64,000 nucleotides of DNA, from NCBI GenBank assembly GCA_013115135.1, contig JABANP010000003.1:372001-436000 (forward strand), read 5' to 3'. The notes below the pieces were generated by a model. It searched no databases. It saw nothing but the letters and a program-made list of their open reading frames with translations, and was not told where the DNA came from. The position numbers were made by a program, and so were the translations under genes. This DNA comes from Perkinsus olseni. Its lineage: Eukaryota; Perkinsozoa; Perkinsida; Perkinsidae. Shown here piece after piece: positions 41,680 through 54,500 of this stretch; position 1 is the stretch's first letter; the number at the start of each line of letters is the position of its first letter.

Positions 41680-43654
41680 TTACATGAAGTCATCATCGGA
41701 GTCACCATCCCACTCCTCGAGTGCTTCCAGTTGAACAGCGTAACTGATGAGAATTACCATCACACTAGCGGCCGCCGTGGGTCTACTACCGCAAGAGGCC
41801 GCCGATACCACCGAAGCCACGGACGAACTGGGCACCCTCCTCACTCTTGTCCGTTACGAAATCCAACTTGGCCTGAGGGAAAGCGCCCATGGTTAAGGGA
41901 AGGAAAGATGCTATGGCTCGACTCCGAAGTTCTTGTAGTTGTTGACGAGCCACTCAGTGATGGGCATCTTTTCCACCACGGTGAGCTCTACACCAGTATC
42001 GGGGTCTCGGAAGTAGCTCTCCTGCACCTCCCTAAACGATAACAATAAGGCTGTGCTGCTGGTGGTGGTGGTCATGATGATTATGCTACTGTTCGGGTGT
42101 GAGGTATAGGACATCCTCAGTGTCCGTATGAGGGTTTCGGATATGATAACGATTAATGGCGAGATTCTCAAACACGATGAGGGTCTCGACGGCACCCATA
42201 TCCAAGCACTGAGCAAAGAGGACGGTGACACTGTGGTCAAGGCGATCGTTCAGAGTGCCCACCTTTAAGTGTATCGTCAATACCAAAGCAGACCTTGCCG
42301 GTATCCTGGGCAACTTCCTCGAAGTACCTGAGTCGTTCGCTGATCGCGTCTGCTGGACGCCCAAGCGAGTATTACTTAGTGATAAGTTTCTTCTCCTGGA
42401 TGAATTTAACGTTCTTCAAGGTGTCGGAGGCGAGCTCAATGGCCTGGTTGAAGCCATTCTCTCCGCCATAACTGCCAAGAGATTCTCAACTCACGAGACG
42501 GTTGTTGGACTGCCTCACCTGACGTCCACAACCTTGATGAGGATAGCCGCCAAACGGGGATCGAAGAACTGCGAGTTGGCCAAATCGTTCTTGAATTCAG
42601 CAGATCCTGCCAGGACCTGATGGCACGGATGGTTGTGGTAAAGAGAAAGGCGCCAATGGTACGTACCAGTCCAGCGATGTTAGGTCTATCGTTGGTGATA
42701 AAATGCTGGGTTAACAGCTCGGCAACCTAATGGGAGGAGGAGAGGTGGACTGGGGCCGCTGGTGGAGAGTGCCTACCTTGGTGAGATAGTTATGTCGCTT
42801 TTCAAGCCTCAATCGTGCGAAACGCATGGACGACTGGCCACCTCTGCCGTGCTTCTTGGGAAGATCCACCGAGAACTTGTAGAGTACCTCTCGGTTCGAC
42901 CCCTGAAGAGAGCGACAGCCGCTAGTCCTCGGGCAAGGGAACAGCATGACCCGTCATTATTACTTGTACAGTACCGAAGAGACTTCCATTACCATCCATG
43001 ACCAGGAATCCAAACTTATCGTCCGACTCCAACAGCTGGTTCAGATCTTCCGTGTGAAATTTGTTGTCACACAAATACCTGAACCCACCCCATGCGACGG
43101 CGATGGCGGTGATGATTTGCTCACAATTTGGTATTGATTGGCTTGAAGGGCTCGAAATCGATAGTTACCTGCTTCTCCTTACCATCATCAGTAAGGACAG
43201 TACCACAGTAGAGTACCAAACCATTAGGAGGGGTTCTATTGTACCTAGGACGAGGGCAGCAGGCGAAGTGCACTACGACGAGTGAGCGGTAGAGCTTACA
43301 ATTTGAGGCGCTGCTGGGTGGACGTAATAGCCGAAAGAACAGACAATCTGTTTACACGTGATTTGATATTGGACGCCGTACCGTACCTATCAGTGGGAGC
43401 ATAATGGTAGAGTACTGGGAAAGTGATGGTAGTAATACTCTTCCGCAAGCATCTTCTGCATCTGGGCAACCTGCGTCTTGGGAGGGATGATCAGTGAGAT
43501 CATCGAGGTACCTGACGGAGTGTGTGCTCCCTTCCATGCTGACCACTCGTCGCGGAGAACTACCATTCCCTCGAGCCGCCTCCAAACTTTTGATCAACCT
43601 CCGGATCTTCCATTGCTCAATCGCGGCTTCATTGGAATCCTCGACAGAACTCAT
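41680..43654 (-). CDS. ETF1: Eukaryotic peptide chain release factor 1 (eRF1)
   Basis: ATG 43654 reads [32 protein letters not shown] phase-1 intron joins [38 protein letters not shown], giving the stop-codon-recognition motif NIKS (43359-43370). Later exons carry [27 protein letters not shown] with the catalytic GGQ (about 42835-42850), the middle/C-domain segments LGNFLEV...[22 protein letters not shown], and [11 protein letters not shown] joined to [28 protein letters not shown] and [24 protein letters not shown] at 41680. Introns are about 45-60 nt. The protein recognises all three stops in the ribosomal A site and triggers peptide release. The NIKS loop is the universal-code form, consistent with TAA, TAG and TGA all ending genes here. 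Confidence 0.92.
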
Positions 43655-44818
43655 TATACGTGTAAGAAGAAGAAGGAGGAAAACAGAATAACTGCCGAGT
43701 CCATTTTTGTCTTTTCTTCGACGGCGAAACACCACAGCCATCGCCAGTTCGACCGATTTTTTAAAATGGTTCTGTGAGGGCGTCCGTCCATCCGTTGATA
43801 CAGCAGCTTCGTGAATAGCCCTTCAATTGTCAACGTTTCCTCCCAATAGCAGTCCGACCTTGCTTCACTACTCAACGTCTGGTTGTTTGCACACAAATCG
43901 ATCGCAATGGCGTAGCAGAAATGACGAAGGTGACGATGCACTCGCGTCACACATGTACGCACATGCTGAGTGATTGGGGTATGAGGCCTCTCGGCCTGGC
44001 CGGAGCATGCGAGAGGAGCGATCGTATGTTAGCAACGAATTGGGAAATAGTGGATTTTGTTAGTTCAGAACGGCGCAAAACATATTATACCTGCGGTCCG
44101 GACGTGCTCGAGTGTCAGGCTGACACTGTCAGCTATTACCTACGCGGGCGCTAACTCTTAGGGAGCACGCACCGGAAAGGCTTTAGCTCTCAGTCTTCCG
44201 CGCCGTCGAGCGTGGCATTCTCCTCTGACGCGGTGGCGATAGAAGTAGATCGAAAAATCACTTTCACGATATCACGTGTAGGCAAGTGGCTCGCAGACAA
44301 TGGCTCGTTAGGTAGGGATCAAGTTGGTATCATCTGCTTCCTAGGACGTTGATGAGCTGGTGATTCTCGGCGCCATTTGAGATGAGCGACTACGTCGAGA
44401 TACGCACATTTAGAAAACTGGTGGGAAATTGTGTCTCGGGAAGTTGGGAGTTTTGTGACGGCTGTCGGATACCCCAACTACAATGTTGAGGACTTATTCT
44501 AACAGCTCGGACGTCCTGCGGGGACTCGCAGGGATCGCCATTCTCCATTCTTCCGTATGGGAGTATGGCCCGGGTTTTCGGACAATTGAAGCGGCGATGG
44601 GGTGAGCCCAAGGCAGCCCCTGAGGCAGCGAACCCTAACCTCCTTCGGTTGCCAAGATCCGTAGTTCTCACCGGAGTAGCGGTACCCGCAGTAGTCTACC
44701 CTATATGACTGTCCGTGGATAGGGTACGGGGCCACTCTTCCTTATCTGCCTAGGAACGCAGCTCGTAGTGTTATGTCGAACCACGCTTCAGCCTTGTAGT
44801 TGTTGTTGTTATTCGTAT
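43655..44818. other. Divergent intergenic 1.16 kb
   Basis: Between the eRF1 start (minus) and CD36-like copy 1 start (plus). Small open frames (43921-44154, 44390-44735) lack any recognisable signal. Promoters of both genes must lie here. Confidence 0.5.
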
Positions 44819-47242
44819 ATGAAACAAGCAGCGTGGTACACCTGTGGTGGCCGCTGTCCCCCTAAGTGCAACCCTTGGGTGTACTTCATCCTGGCAATAG
44901 TATGCCTTGTCTTCGCCATAGTGGCAATCGTCTTTGCCATCCTGTCCAAGACCCTCTTCGAAGCCCAGCTTATTGATGGTGTCAACAAAGCACGCTTCAT
45001 CGACAACACCTTCCAGACCACCGACTGCTCTAACATGTTCGTGGGCGATGCTACCTGCTCGGGGCTGGCCTATCAGGCCTGGCTTGTGAACTCGACTGAC
45101 GCCAGAGATATTTGCCTTAGTTCGAGTACGCCCGGCGACGAAGCCGCTGGAATCGGCCTCTGGTTGGTGCGATACTTCTCAGGATGGATGTGTGAAGCCT
45201 GATGTTTGCCTGAGGGGCGTACCCCATGATTTCTACGCCTTTAACGTCACCAACCCAGCAGAGGTCCTCAAGAACGGTGCCAAGCCTGTTGTGCAGGAGC
45301 TGCGTCCTGTCCATGCTGCTCAGACTCAGGAGCGTATAGAAGCTTCGGTTGATGTTGACAAGTGGAACAATGAGGGTATTGCCCACTGGAATGAGACCAA
45401 CACCTTCGTCTTCGCCGATAAGGATGAGACCAACCTGCTACAGCAGAAGGTCATCGTCCCCCACGTTGGTCTATTGAGTACTGTGACACAGGCTGGTCAG
45501 CAGGTGAACACTATGGAGACTCTCCAGATGCTGGGGCTTTGCGGGACTTACCAACAGTTGGCCAACCTGGTCATCACTTTGGCCAAAACCGCTCCGGCGA
45601 TAGAAGGCATTATCAATAACACTTTCGGTGATACGAGATCAGCGATGAAGGCTCAGTACTTCGATGCGGGATTGACCAGGTTTTTGGGGAACCAAGAGAT
45701 CAATGTGGAAGCCATTGGACCACAACTTGAAGATTGTCGTTCCCGATCTGGACCTTTCCGATGCTGCCACCATCCAGTATGGCCATCGACTACTTCGCCT
45801 ACGCCTTTGGTTGTGTAGCCAAGCAAGACGCCAACCATAGCTGCAAGTTCAACACTGATAGTCAGGCTGATGTGGACCTTGAGAAGAAAATTAATGGTAC
45901 TTTCTCGGAGACTTCTAAAGATCTCATCTTCAACTTCATCATGGACACTAATTTCTCGGATACTACCGGTGCAGCTACGCAACTGATACTCTTGCAGAAA
46001 GGCTCCTTGTCGCCATCTGAGGCCGCTGCTTGGATCGCTCAACTCAACTATGCTGGCTCTTACGGTCTGGCCAACTATGACACTATGAGGAACACTCTTT
46101 TCCCTTATACTAATAAGAGTAGTTCCGCCTACGACCCTGACTACGAGTTCTATCCAAGGTTCATCAAGATGACGGTTGGGCAGATGCTGGGCTGGGATAA
46201 TCAGGCTTTTAGGGACAGGTTCACGGGCCTGCCAATTACCCTTGGTTTTGCTAAGCCAGTGATCAATGGTGCCCCTACCGAGCAGTACCGTAGTAGTAAG
46301 ATCCCGGACTGGAAGGGTTTGGACTACTTCAAGATGTATAACGGTCAGACTCAGAACTGTGCCTTTGATCGTGACTGTATGGCCCAGGACTCATTTAAGG
46401 CGGATCGCACCTGTACTGCGAACGCAGCCTGCACTCCCAACTACGCTGCTGGTTGGGACGCTAAGTTTATTCCTGGTACCTTGAACGGCAAGGGGACGGA
46501 CGAGTACCACAAGGTCAATGCTGAAGCCAGGTTGTTCGTCGGGCAGATATTCTCGGCGGCAACCCTGAAAAATGTCGAGATTGACTTCGACTGGCGGGGT
46601 GTTAAGGTGGACAGGTGGACATTGGCGGATATCGACTTCCGCACAGAGAACTGTGATGGTTCTGAAGGAAACGGCTCACCAGGCATCGATTGTGACTCCC
46701 CTCGTGGGACCTTCAATCTCGGTTATTTTTCGTCACCGGATCCGACCACCACTCGCGTACCGGTGTTCGCCTCTCTGCCGCACTTCACTTTGGTGGCTGG
46801 GTCGTCCTCCCGTGAAAACTATCATCCCGGGGATCGCGTGTCTATTGTATCGTGTACTGGAGACGCCGAGTGCGAGGGTACCAGGGACTTTACAGTCGAG
46901 ATCTATACTGAGCCCATATCTGGCGCTTTGCTCAATGGTCAACAGAGGCTGCAGCTGAACATCGCCTTCCCTCCTACTGCTAACGGTGAGACCGGTGGGA
47001 TGACTGAAGAGCTGCTTATGCCTGCCTTCTGGTTGAACAAGCATCAGACGGCATTCGGGTTTCAACTGGATAGTGTAAAGAAGATTCAGTCAGGGTCAAC
47101 CCTATTCAACGTTCTTATGGGGATCTTGATTGCTGTCGGTGTAGTATTAGTCATCTGTGCTGTCATACTCGCTTTCCTCGGTTGGAGAAGGCGTAAAGCG
47201 CTTCTCGCGGCGTCTGTAGAAGCAGCTGCTGTTGCCAAGTAG
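44819..47242 (+). CDS. CD36/LIMP-2-type scavenger receptor, copy 1 (two apparent one-base frame breaks)
   Basis: ATG 44819 gives a Cys-rich cytoplasmic start (CGGRCPPKCNPW) and helix 1 (ILAIVCLVFAIVAIVFAIL). The ectodomain has FYAFNVTNPAEVLKNGAKPVVQE, the CD36 signature, then many N-x-T/S sites and cysteines. The second helix (LIAVGVVLVICAVILAFLG) and a short basic tail RRRKALL end at TAG 47242. The frame changes twice: at GG 45149-45150, one base more than copy 2 needs, and at TT 45735-45736, one base fewer. Otherwise it tracks copy 2 throughout, so I keep it as a gene and not a clear pseudogene. CD36-family proteins are two-pass surface or lysosomal receptors for lipids and lipoprotein. No introns are seen. 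Confidence 0.75.
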
Positions 47243-48518
47243 AATGTCGCAACCAGTCGATTACGTAGACAGAGACTACTTATTGTCTTCTGTCAACTAC
47301 AATGTTACCCCTAGCGTAAGTCGTTATGATAGATATTTTTACCGTACCTCTCGGGGCCCGCTTTCGCTTAGGATGGGTTTCAGAGAAGAGGCCGTCGGAC
47401 AGCCGCTGCCTCTTGCTAAGTATGCACCTTGTATATTTGGTCGGACTGGTTGTTGATGTATTGGAATATTGTCACTTGGTCCAGTATCGCTTGGGATACC
47501 CCATCGCGGCGTACTTGGCGTCATATTTTTCCAACCGCAGTATCGAGGTTAAAATGAGTTGGCGTCTTGAACTCATCAACCCACCCCACTGGTCTTAATG
47601 GCCGATTTTTTTCTTCGAATAGTGTCACATGTATTGAGTTCTTCAGTGGGGATTTTGGGTCACATAGAGAAGCGGGATCGTTCAACAGAGGAGGATAGTC
47701 ACTGAACCTCCACGCGACACTACAGAACCAACATGCCAAACCGGTACAACTAATAGTTATGCGACCGGCGTGATGCAGGATGATGGATTCGAACCGACAA
47801 CCTCGCGGATAACAAAGCGAAGTTCTACCTTTTTAACCTATCCAACTCTTCGCAATCTCGGCTATCCTAGGGGCTGGCCTTGGCTCGTTATCATGCTGGT
47901 GTTATACGAAACTAGCTTGCTGCTGATGTTCTCGCGCCTATCAGTCGATATCGTGCACCACGCGGGTCGTAGAAATCGTTGTGGTGGCCTTCGCGCCCAC
48001 AGACTGTGGTCCACAGTCTCCCCTAAGGCTCTCTGTTTTGCCTTGGTTTATGGCGTTCAACAGTAGGATAATACTCATGCCTTTCCTCATTCTTCGTCGG
48101 CCTCGATTCCATGTCATCAGCGGTCTATGCTTGCTACGGTTCCTTCTAGATGCCTTCATGGGAGCACAGTGTAATATTGAACGGGAGGCAGTGGTCATTG
48201 TGTCAGCTAACAGGAGCTGTCCCCGATGTTCGCGGGTTCAATCCCAGGGCCTTGCAAGCGGAAAATTTTGACTTTGATTCGAACCTGCCGAACATATCTC
48301 TCTGCAAGGCCTACGGTGGTAGACCACGATTGCGTCGCCGTGGCATTCCGTCGTTTCCATCAGTAGCAGGTGTGATACGCCATGGTGGTAGCTAGGCTAG
48401 TGTTCCCTCGGCCCTAGCCGGGTCCTCCGCGAAGTGCACAAGAGTCGCAGAGAGATCTCGTCTGGGGAGTAACTGCTCGTTCGTTAGTTTTCCTAGTTTT
48501 GGTGGGATTATCCCCGAG
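47243..48518. other. Spacer between tandem CD36-like genes
   Basis: No gene is supported. GGATTCGAACC at 47783 and GGGTTCAATCCC at 48235 resemble tRNA B-boxes, but no cloverleaf can be folded around either. Confidence 0.5.
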
Positions 48519-51003
48519 ATGAAGCCACGTTGGTACAACTGCAATGGCCGTTGCCCGATAAAGTGCAACCCTTGGATCTACTGGATCCTCACCGCCATCT
48601 CCGCGGCCATCTGCATTGTTGCCATCATCTTTGCCATTCTGGTTAAGACCACTTACGAGGATCAGTACACTAATGGAGTGGATGCTATGCGCTTCATCGA
48701 CAATACCTATCAGACGACCGATTGCTCTAACATGTTCGTGGGTGATGCTACTTGCCCTGGACTGGCCTATCAGGCCTGGCTTATGAACTCGACTGAAGCC
48801 AGGGAAACGTGTCTGTCGTCGAGTTCACCCTCGAATGCTGCAGTGGCAGCTTCATCTGGTTGGTGTGACGCTTCCAAGGATGGATGTGTGAAGCCTGACA
48901 TGTGCCTGAAGGGTATGCCTTACGATTTCTACGCCTTCAACGTCACCAACCCAGCAGAGGTCCTCAAGAACGGTGCCAAGCCTGTCGTCCAGGAGCTGCG
49001 TCCTGTCCATGCTGCTCAGACTTCCGAGCGTATCGAAGCTTCGGTTGATGTTGACAAGTGGAACAATGAGGGTATTGCTCACTGGAATGAGACCAACACC
49101 TTCGTCTTCGCCGATAAGGATGAGACCAACCTGCTACAGCAGAAGGTCATCGTGCCCAACCTGGCCCTTTTGAGTACGATCACTGAAATGGGTCATACTG
49201 TGAGTACCATGGAGATGCTGCAGATGCTTGGGACCTGCGGGACCTATCAGGAGTTGGCTAAAACTGTAACGGGTATGATGAAGTTGGCCCCTGCAATGGT
49301 GTCCAACCTCATCAAAGCCAAGTTCGGTAGTATAGAGGCGGCCATCCAGGCACAGTACTTCGATGCTGGTCTCACTCGTATGCTCGATGATGGCGAGATA
49401 AACATGCAGGCCCTGGGCACCAAGCTGGCCCCCTTGGCTGGTGGTTTGGACGTCTCCAGCATGCTACCACCATCCAGTATGGCCATCGACTACTTCGCCT
49501 ACGCCTTTGGTTGTGTAGCCAAGCAAGATGCCAACCATAGCTGCAAGTTCAACCCTGATAGTCAGGCTGATGTGGACCTTGAGAAGAAAATCAATGGTAC
49601 TTTCTCGGAGACTTCCAAGAACAAAATCTTCAATTTCATGATGAACACCAACTTCACGGATACTACCGGTGCTGTAGTTGCGATGAAGGTGTTGGAGATG
49701 ACTCTGAAGCCCTCAGAGATCGAGGCTTGGCATGAACAATTGAACTACGCCGGCTCCTATGGTCTGTCCAACTACGACACTATGCGCCACACTCTCTTCC
49801 CTACACGGATCCCTCCAGCACAAGCTACGATGCTGACTACGAATTCTATCCGAGGTTCATTAAGATGTCTGTAGCTCAGCTTCTTGGTTGGGACAATGAG
49901 GCTTTCACGGACAAGTTCAGCGGCCAGGCGGTGTCCATGGGCGTTGCTAAGCCCGTGATCAATGGTGCCCCTACCGAGCAGTACCGTAGTAGTAAGATCC
50001 CGGACTGGAAGGGTTTGGACTACTTCAAGATGTATAATGGTCAGACTCAGAACTGTGCCTTCGATCGTGACTGTATGGCCCAGGACTCCTTCAAGAAGGA
50101 TGGTACATGTACTGCGAACGATGTCTGCACTCCTAACTACGTTGCTGGTTGGGACGCTAAGTTCTTCCCCGGTACCTTGAACGGCAAGGGGACGGATGAG
50201 TATCACAAAAAGAACGCCCTGGCCAGACTGTTCGTGGGGCAGATCTTCTCGGCAGCGACTCTGAAGAACATTGAGGTGGATGCTGATTGGGATGGTGCCA
50301 AGGTGGACAAGTGGACTTTGTCCGATATCGACTTCCGCAACGAAAATTGCGATGGTTCGAATCCTCACGACTCCCAGGGTATTGACTGTGACTCGCCTTA
50401 CCTGAGCTTCAACCTTGGATACTTCGCCTCCCTGACCCGGCTTCCATCATGGTACCCGTGTATGCCTCTCTACCTCATTTCGATATCGTCAATGGATCAT
50501 CCTCGAGGTCCCAAAACTACTACCCCGGTGATCGTGTGAACATCCTCTCCTGCAGCGGCGATCCTGACTGTGAAGGCGACCGCGACTTCCGCATCAACGT
50601 CTGGACTGAGCCAATATCGGGCGCCTTCGTTAATGGACAGCAGAAGTTGCAGATGAATGTTAGATTCCCTCCGACGGCCAACGGCAAGACCGGTGAGATG
50701 ACCCAAGACTGCCTCATACCGTCCTTTTGGCTGAACAAGCATCAGAAGGCGTTCCCCTTCCAGCTTGATACGATGAAGGTCGAGCAAGCAGCTCCTGGCA
50801 TGTTCAATGGTCTTATGGGTGGCCTCATCGCTATTGCGATCATATTCTTCATAGCAGCCCTCATTATCGGCTGGCTTGGATGGGAGAGACGGAAGCAGAT
50901 CAAGTACGGCGAGAAGGAAGTGGCCAGCAAGTGCTCGATTGAGCAGGGAGATTCTCAGAGTTCAGAAGCCGAACCTGAGGAGCCTGCGAACACTGGTGCG
51001 TAA
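48519..51003 (+). CDS. CD36/LIMP-2-type scavenger receptor, copy 2 (two apparent one-base frame breaks)
   Basis: ATG 48519. It has the same layout as copy 1: NGRCPIKCNPW, helix 1 (WILTAISAAICIVAIIFAIL), ectodomain with FYAFNVTNPAEVLKNGAKPVVQE and ASGWCDASKDGC, second helix (LIAIAIIFFIAALIIGWLG) and an acidic, Ser-rich tail (EQGDSQSSEAEPEEPANTGA) unlike copy 1's basic one. The frame breaks at 49799-49801 (CCC where CCCC would keep phase) and at 50430-50432 (again CCC for CCCC). Both are short homopolymers. Central blocks (for example SRRS...YFKMYNGQTQNCAFDRDCM) are almost identical to copy 1 at DNA level while the ends diverge, which suggests gene conversion. The different tails may direct the two copies to different compartments (inference). 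Confidence 0.75.
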
Positions 51004-51818
51004 CTGCTAGTGCGTATATTGCCTCTTCGACGGCGGGCCATCCGTCGGATCTTCGTGAGTGAACCAAAATTGTTCTTTTGCCAGCTGGTCGGCTTACAGT
51101 GGGTTTTCACTGGCGAGTCGAGCCGGTTGTGGTTCTTTTGACTTGTTATTCTGCGGTCTGGTGGTGACTTGTCCCTTGAGATGGGTCCCTCTGACCGCTA
51201 CTTGTCTCCTGTACTCGACTAAAGACGTACGAGTACTTTTTTCTGTAATAAATAACATACTTCAACGCTATCAACGTTCAAGTATCTTGTCCCAGACTCG
51301 GACTCGACTGATCATGGCAGTAGCAGCAGCATCGAAGGCACCCAGCCTTGCGAAGGGTTCGGTTCTATCTTGCATTACCACTACGCTGGTGTCGATCCGA
51401 ATGTTCTTGTCACAAATACTTCCATTGAGTTCCTCGATTACCATGATGGTTTGCGTTCTGAGTCATGTTATAGGCGGCACTGGTGTTATGGGTTGCAGAT
51501 GGCATCGGCAATGTGCGTCTCAGATTGGCAGTGGAAAGTTCGCAAGAGCCACTGGGCATTACTGTAAGCGATAGTCGAGTCCGTAAGTAGGTACTGTAAT
51601 GCCGAGGTGAACTCAGCACCCGCGTGACTATCCTGGGATGAGGGGGGTGTCCAAATCTCGCGGAGTCGCGCTGCACTTGAATTTTGGTTCTACATCGGAC
51701 CGATGGGCTGAGGCTATCGAGATCCTCGATGAAAGGGGTGTTGTTGAGGGTCTCAGTGCTGAGATCTCTGAAAGGTCTGTCGACCTCCTCATAGGGATTC
51801 CATTTCGCTCCCTTGGCA
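51004..51818. other. Unresolved region, possible small gene
   Basis: Open frames exist on both strands: 51638-51829 (+, LNFGSTSDRWAEAIEILDERG) and 51410-51838 (-). Each looks partly protein-like, and I cannot choose. A plus-strand exon IEFLDYHDGLRSE at about 51420-51460 is another candidate. Confidence 0.35.
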
Positions 51819-53994
51819 ATGATCACTGAAGTTGGCAACTACACCTCTGACTCGGCCCTGATGATTGATGAGAGTCAATTCCCGCTCTCACAATGTGAAG
51901 CGGAGCATCTAGTTACGCACCTTAAGCTCGGTAAGGGGCTCACTGTACCTACCAGTTCGCAGCGGACCATCAGGTCCATCGTCATGGGCCTTGGAGGAGA
52001 TAGGCACAACTGAGTGGTTGGAGAACCATGCCGTCCTAGAGAGGTTGAATAAGGAAGCCCATTCCCAGGCTGTGGATGGCACTGACGAGTTCATTAAGGA
52101 CTTGTTCGTGCGAGAGGATCGCATCAAGGACCTCATAGGTGGGGGATGCTGTGAAGTCTTACTCTCGTTGAGGAGATGTTCTCCTCACAATGGGAAGCGT
52201 CGGCTTCTATGAGACGAGCTGTGCCAGGGTTTTCGTCGTGTTCTCAGGAGAATTGATTCTGATATGGACCTGGAAAACTCGGGTGTATCCTCTGATATCA
52301 TCCAATTTGGCCAAGCTGTCCTCTCTACGGAACTACGTCCCGTTGTACCATGAAGCGACTGTCATCAACCTTCTTGAGGTCAATGGCCCCTGACCGCCTT
52401 TGTGCCCGCATCCACGCTCAGGTCTTCCTTTTCCACCAGGATGGAGTTGAGGCCGCTGGGGACACCACGGTTGACCTAGTAACAAACAAGCGGGAATAAG
52501 GTCTTCATTCCCTCGTCAGGTTGACTACTGTTCTTCAAAGCTGGCAGGGCTCTTGGAGCTACATGCGAAGCGCGCTAAACAGTGAGCCGAATAGGAGGAG
52601 TCGGAATACATATCAGTGGCTGCTCGTGCAGGTCTCTTAGGCTGGCTGAGGAGACCCCGGAGAGTCGCCGTCAACGGCTCATCGCCCAGAGTGATGAGGA
52701 GGTTTTAGAGTCCCAATACGACGAGATCGAGTTCCAAGTGGGCCCCGGGCAAGTCTGATGGTGTATCTCCGCTGCTACAGGTGTGTATGTGCGCCCTGTC
52801 CATCGTTCGCTTCCTCTGCGAGCATCGTGCCCACTGCCCACTAACGCTTACTACCAGGCTACTCGAAACCCACGACATACTCATGACGTTGGTCCCTCTA
52901 CTAGAGGTAGTAACGTCTCTACCATCTAAAGTCTTCATCGTTGTGGTACAGGCAGCTCCGTGGATCAGAAAGACTCCGGGTGGTGCGGTGGAGAAGTTCG
53001 AGGACAATAGTTGGAAGCCGATGGACGACGCATTCGGGTCCGTGAAAATGCCAAAGGCGCAGGTATGCTACCCCTGTGCGTCGGTCCATCGTAGGAGGCT
53101 GCTGCTACCGATTCAGGGCCAAGTGTGGTTATCTATCTACCAGCTCCTCATGGACCCAGTCTGCCGTCAGCAATACTCTTTAGACTCCCAGTGCCGCGTA
53201 GACAATCTGTTGAGGTGCCACCCTCTTGGGTGTGAGTGCACGCTCTCGTACCGTTCCCATTCCGGCAGGCTTCGTAAGTACCTGAACGAGACGGTCTTCG
53301 AGCAGCTGCCGGTGTTGTCTGTGCTGTTGAGAGCACTCGAGGAGCTCGCCATCTCGGGTGAGAACCAGCGATCCCGCAGGCTCTTCGGCGGAGTTGTCTT
53401 TGCTACCTGTCTCAGGTCATATGGTCGCGGGTGTGGGTGACCCCACCACCAACAGCCCTTTTGGGGGTCTATCGATGTCTTCTGGGGCTGCCAGTGCCTT
53501 CAGTGTTGAACTGGTGGCTGAGATCATTGAAGGTCTCAAGTCGAAGTATAGAGGGAGGTAGGCCGTGAGGTCATGTTCTTTGGAGGGACCTGTCCCTGCT
53601 CAACGCTCAGGTGGAAGGAAGTGGCGGAGGGACACTTGGCGGCCCTGATTTCCGCTGATAAGGAAGAGGGCTCTGAAGGGTTGAAAAAGCTTTCGAAGAT
53701 GGTATCCATTCCAGATGAGTGGCGCTTGGCGATGGAGGAAGGCGACGAGCTGCAGGTAACCTCATCGGCGCTCCGGTCCGAGGCACCGTCTTCTCCAGGC
53801 GCCCAAATGCCCCCAATGTGGTAAGGAGGCCGATCAGCGCTGCACGCGCTGCAAGCGAGAGTTCTACTGCTCTCAGAGACTGCCAGGTATGGCCCAGCTT
53901 TTTCGAGGCTCTGGCAGTTGTGGTCGTTCAGGTCACGCATTGGCGTGTACATCGTGAGCATTGCCAGCAAGCACCTCCTTGTGCCGGGTCCTAG
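51819..53994 (+). CDS. ZMYND10: ZMYND10 homologue (dynein-arm assembly factor with C-terminal MYND zinc finger)
   Basis: ATG 51819 reads to CEAEHLVTHLKL. A 43-nt intron joins GPSSWALEEIGTTEWLENHAVLERLNKEA, then DEFIKDLFVREDRIKDLI. Later exons give LRNYVPLYHEATVINLLEV, RLLETHDILMTLVPLLEV, WIRKTPGGAVEKFEDNSWKPM, QVWLSIYQLLMDPVCRQQYSL, LRKYLNETVFEQLPVLSVLL and DEWRLAMEEGDELQ. An intron (53757-53799) leads to APKCPQCGKEADQRCTRCKREFYCSQ, the MYND finger, which ends VTHWRVHREHC. These segments follow the order of animal ZMYND10 along its whole length. One phase mismatch within the finger (near 53875-53885) suggests a base error. The protein helps preassemble axonemal dynein arms in the cytoplasm, which implies motile flagella in this organism. 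Confidence 0.8.
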
Positions 53995-54500
53995 CCTCCA
54001 GCGGTGCCTTCACATGCCGACCATGTGCTATGTTCTTTTCCGCCCGGAGCGTTCTGAGTTTGTCAGTGGACGTTAAGCCCATAATTGCTACTCGAATGAC
54101 TGATGATCGAGCTGGCCCCACCCCTGACAAATGTCATTTGCGTGGCTCCCACCATGTAGTCCTTTACTGCGACCCAACTTATCACTCACTTCGGTCAACG
54201 CGCGGGACACGCCAGTGACACCGGCGCGCAACTGTTCTCTCGGGACGTTTCAGATCGTTCCTCTCCGGAATAGATGATCTCCTACACCATCAACATGTCC
54301 GTCTCATCTCTCAACTTCCTTTGATGTGTTTTGAGCGCAAATCTTGTGCTTTGATGATCCCGGCGCGCTAGCAGTGCACTTTTGCGTGTGCGTGCCAGAA
54401 TGCGTTATCGATCAGGGCGAGCGCAAGATTCCGAGGTTGTTCGATATGAACTATCGAATTCAAGCGCTTCTGAACAGGGATTATCGACCCTTCGAGTGAA
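53995..54500. other. Upstream region of isocitrate lyase
   Basis: No gene supported. It must contain the isocitrate lyase promoter. No repeated element is apparent. Confidence 0.45.

Noticed and set aside
47770..47850. tRNA gene on the minus strand suggested by the GGTTCGAATCC-like B-box
   Set aside because: The T-stem does not pair (two or more mismatches of five) and no anticodon arm or A-box fits at the right spacing.
48220..48255. tRNA-like B-box GGGTTCAATCCC
   Set aside because: No matching A-box, and no seven-base acceptor stem can be formed around it.
44819..51003. Programmed ribosomal frameshifting in the CD36-like genes
   Set aside because: The two copies break at different, non-equivalent positions, each at a short homopolymer. 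Sequencing error or mutation is simpler.
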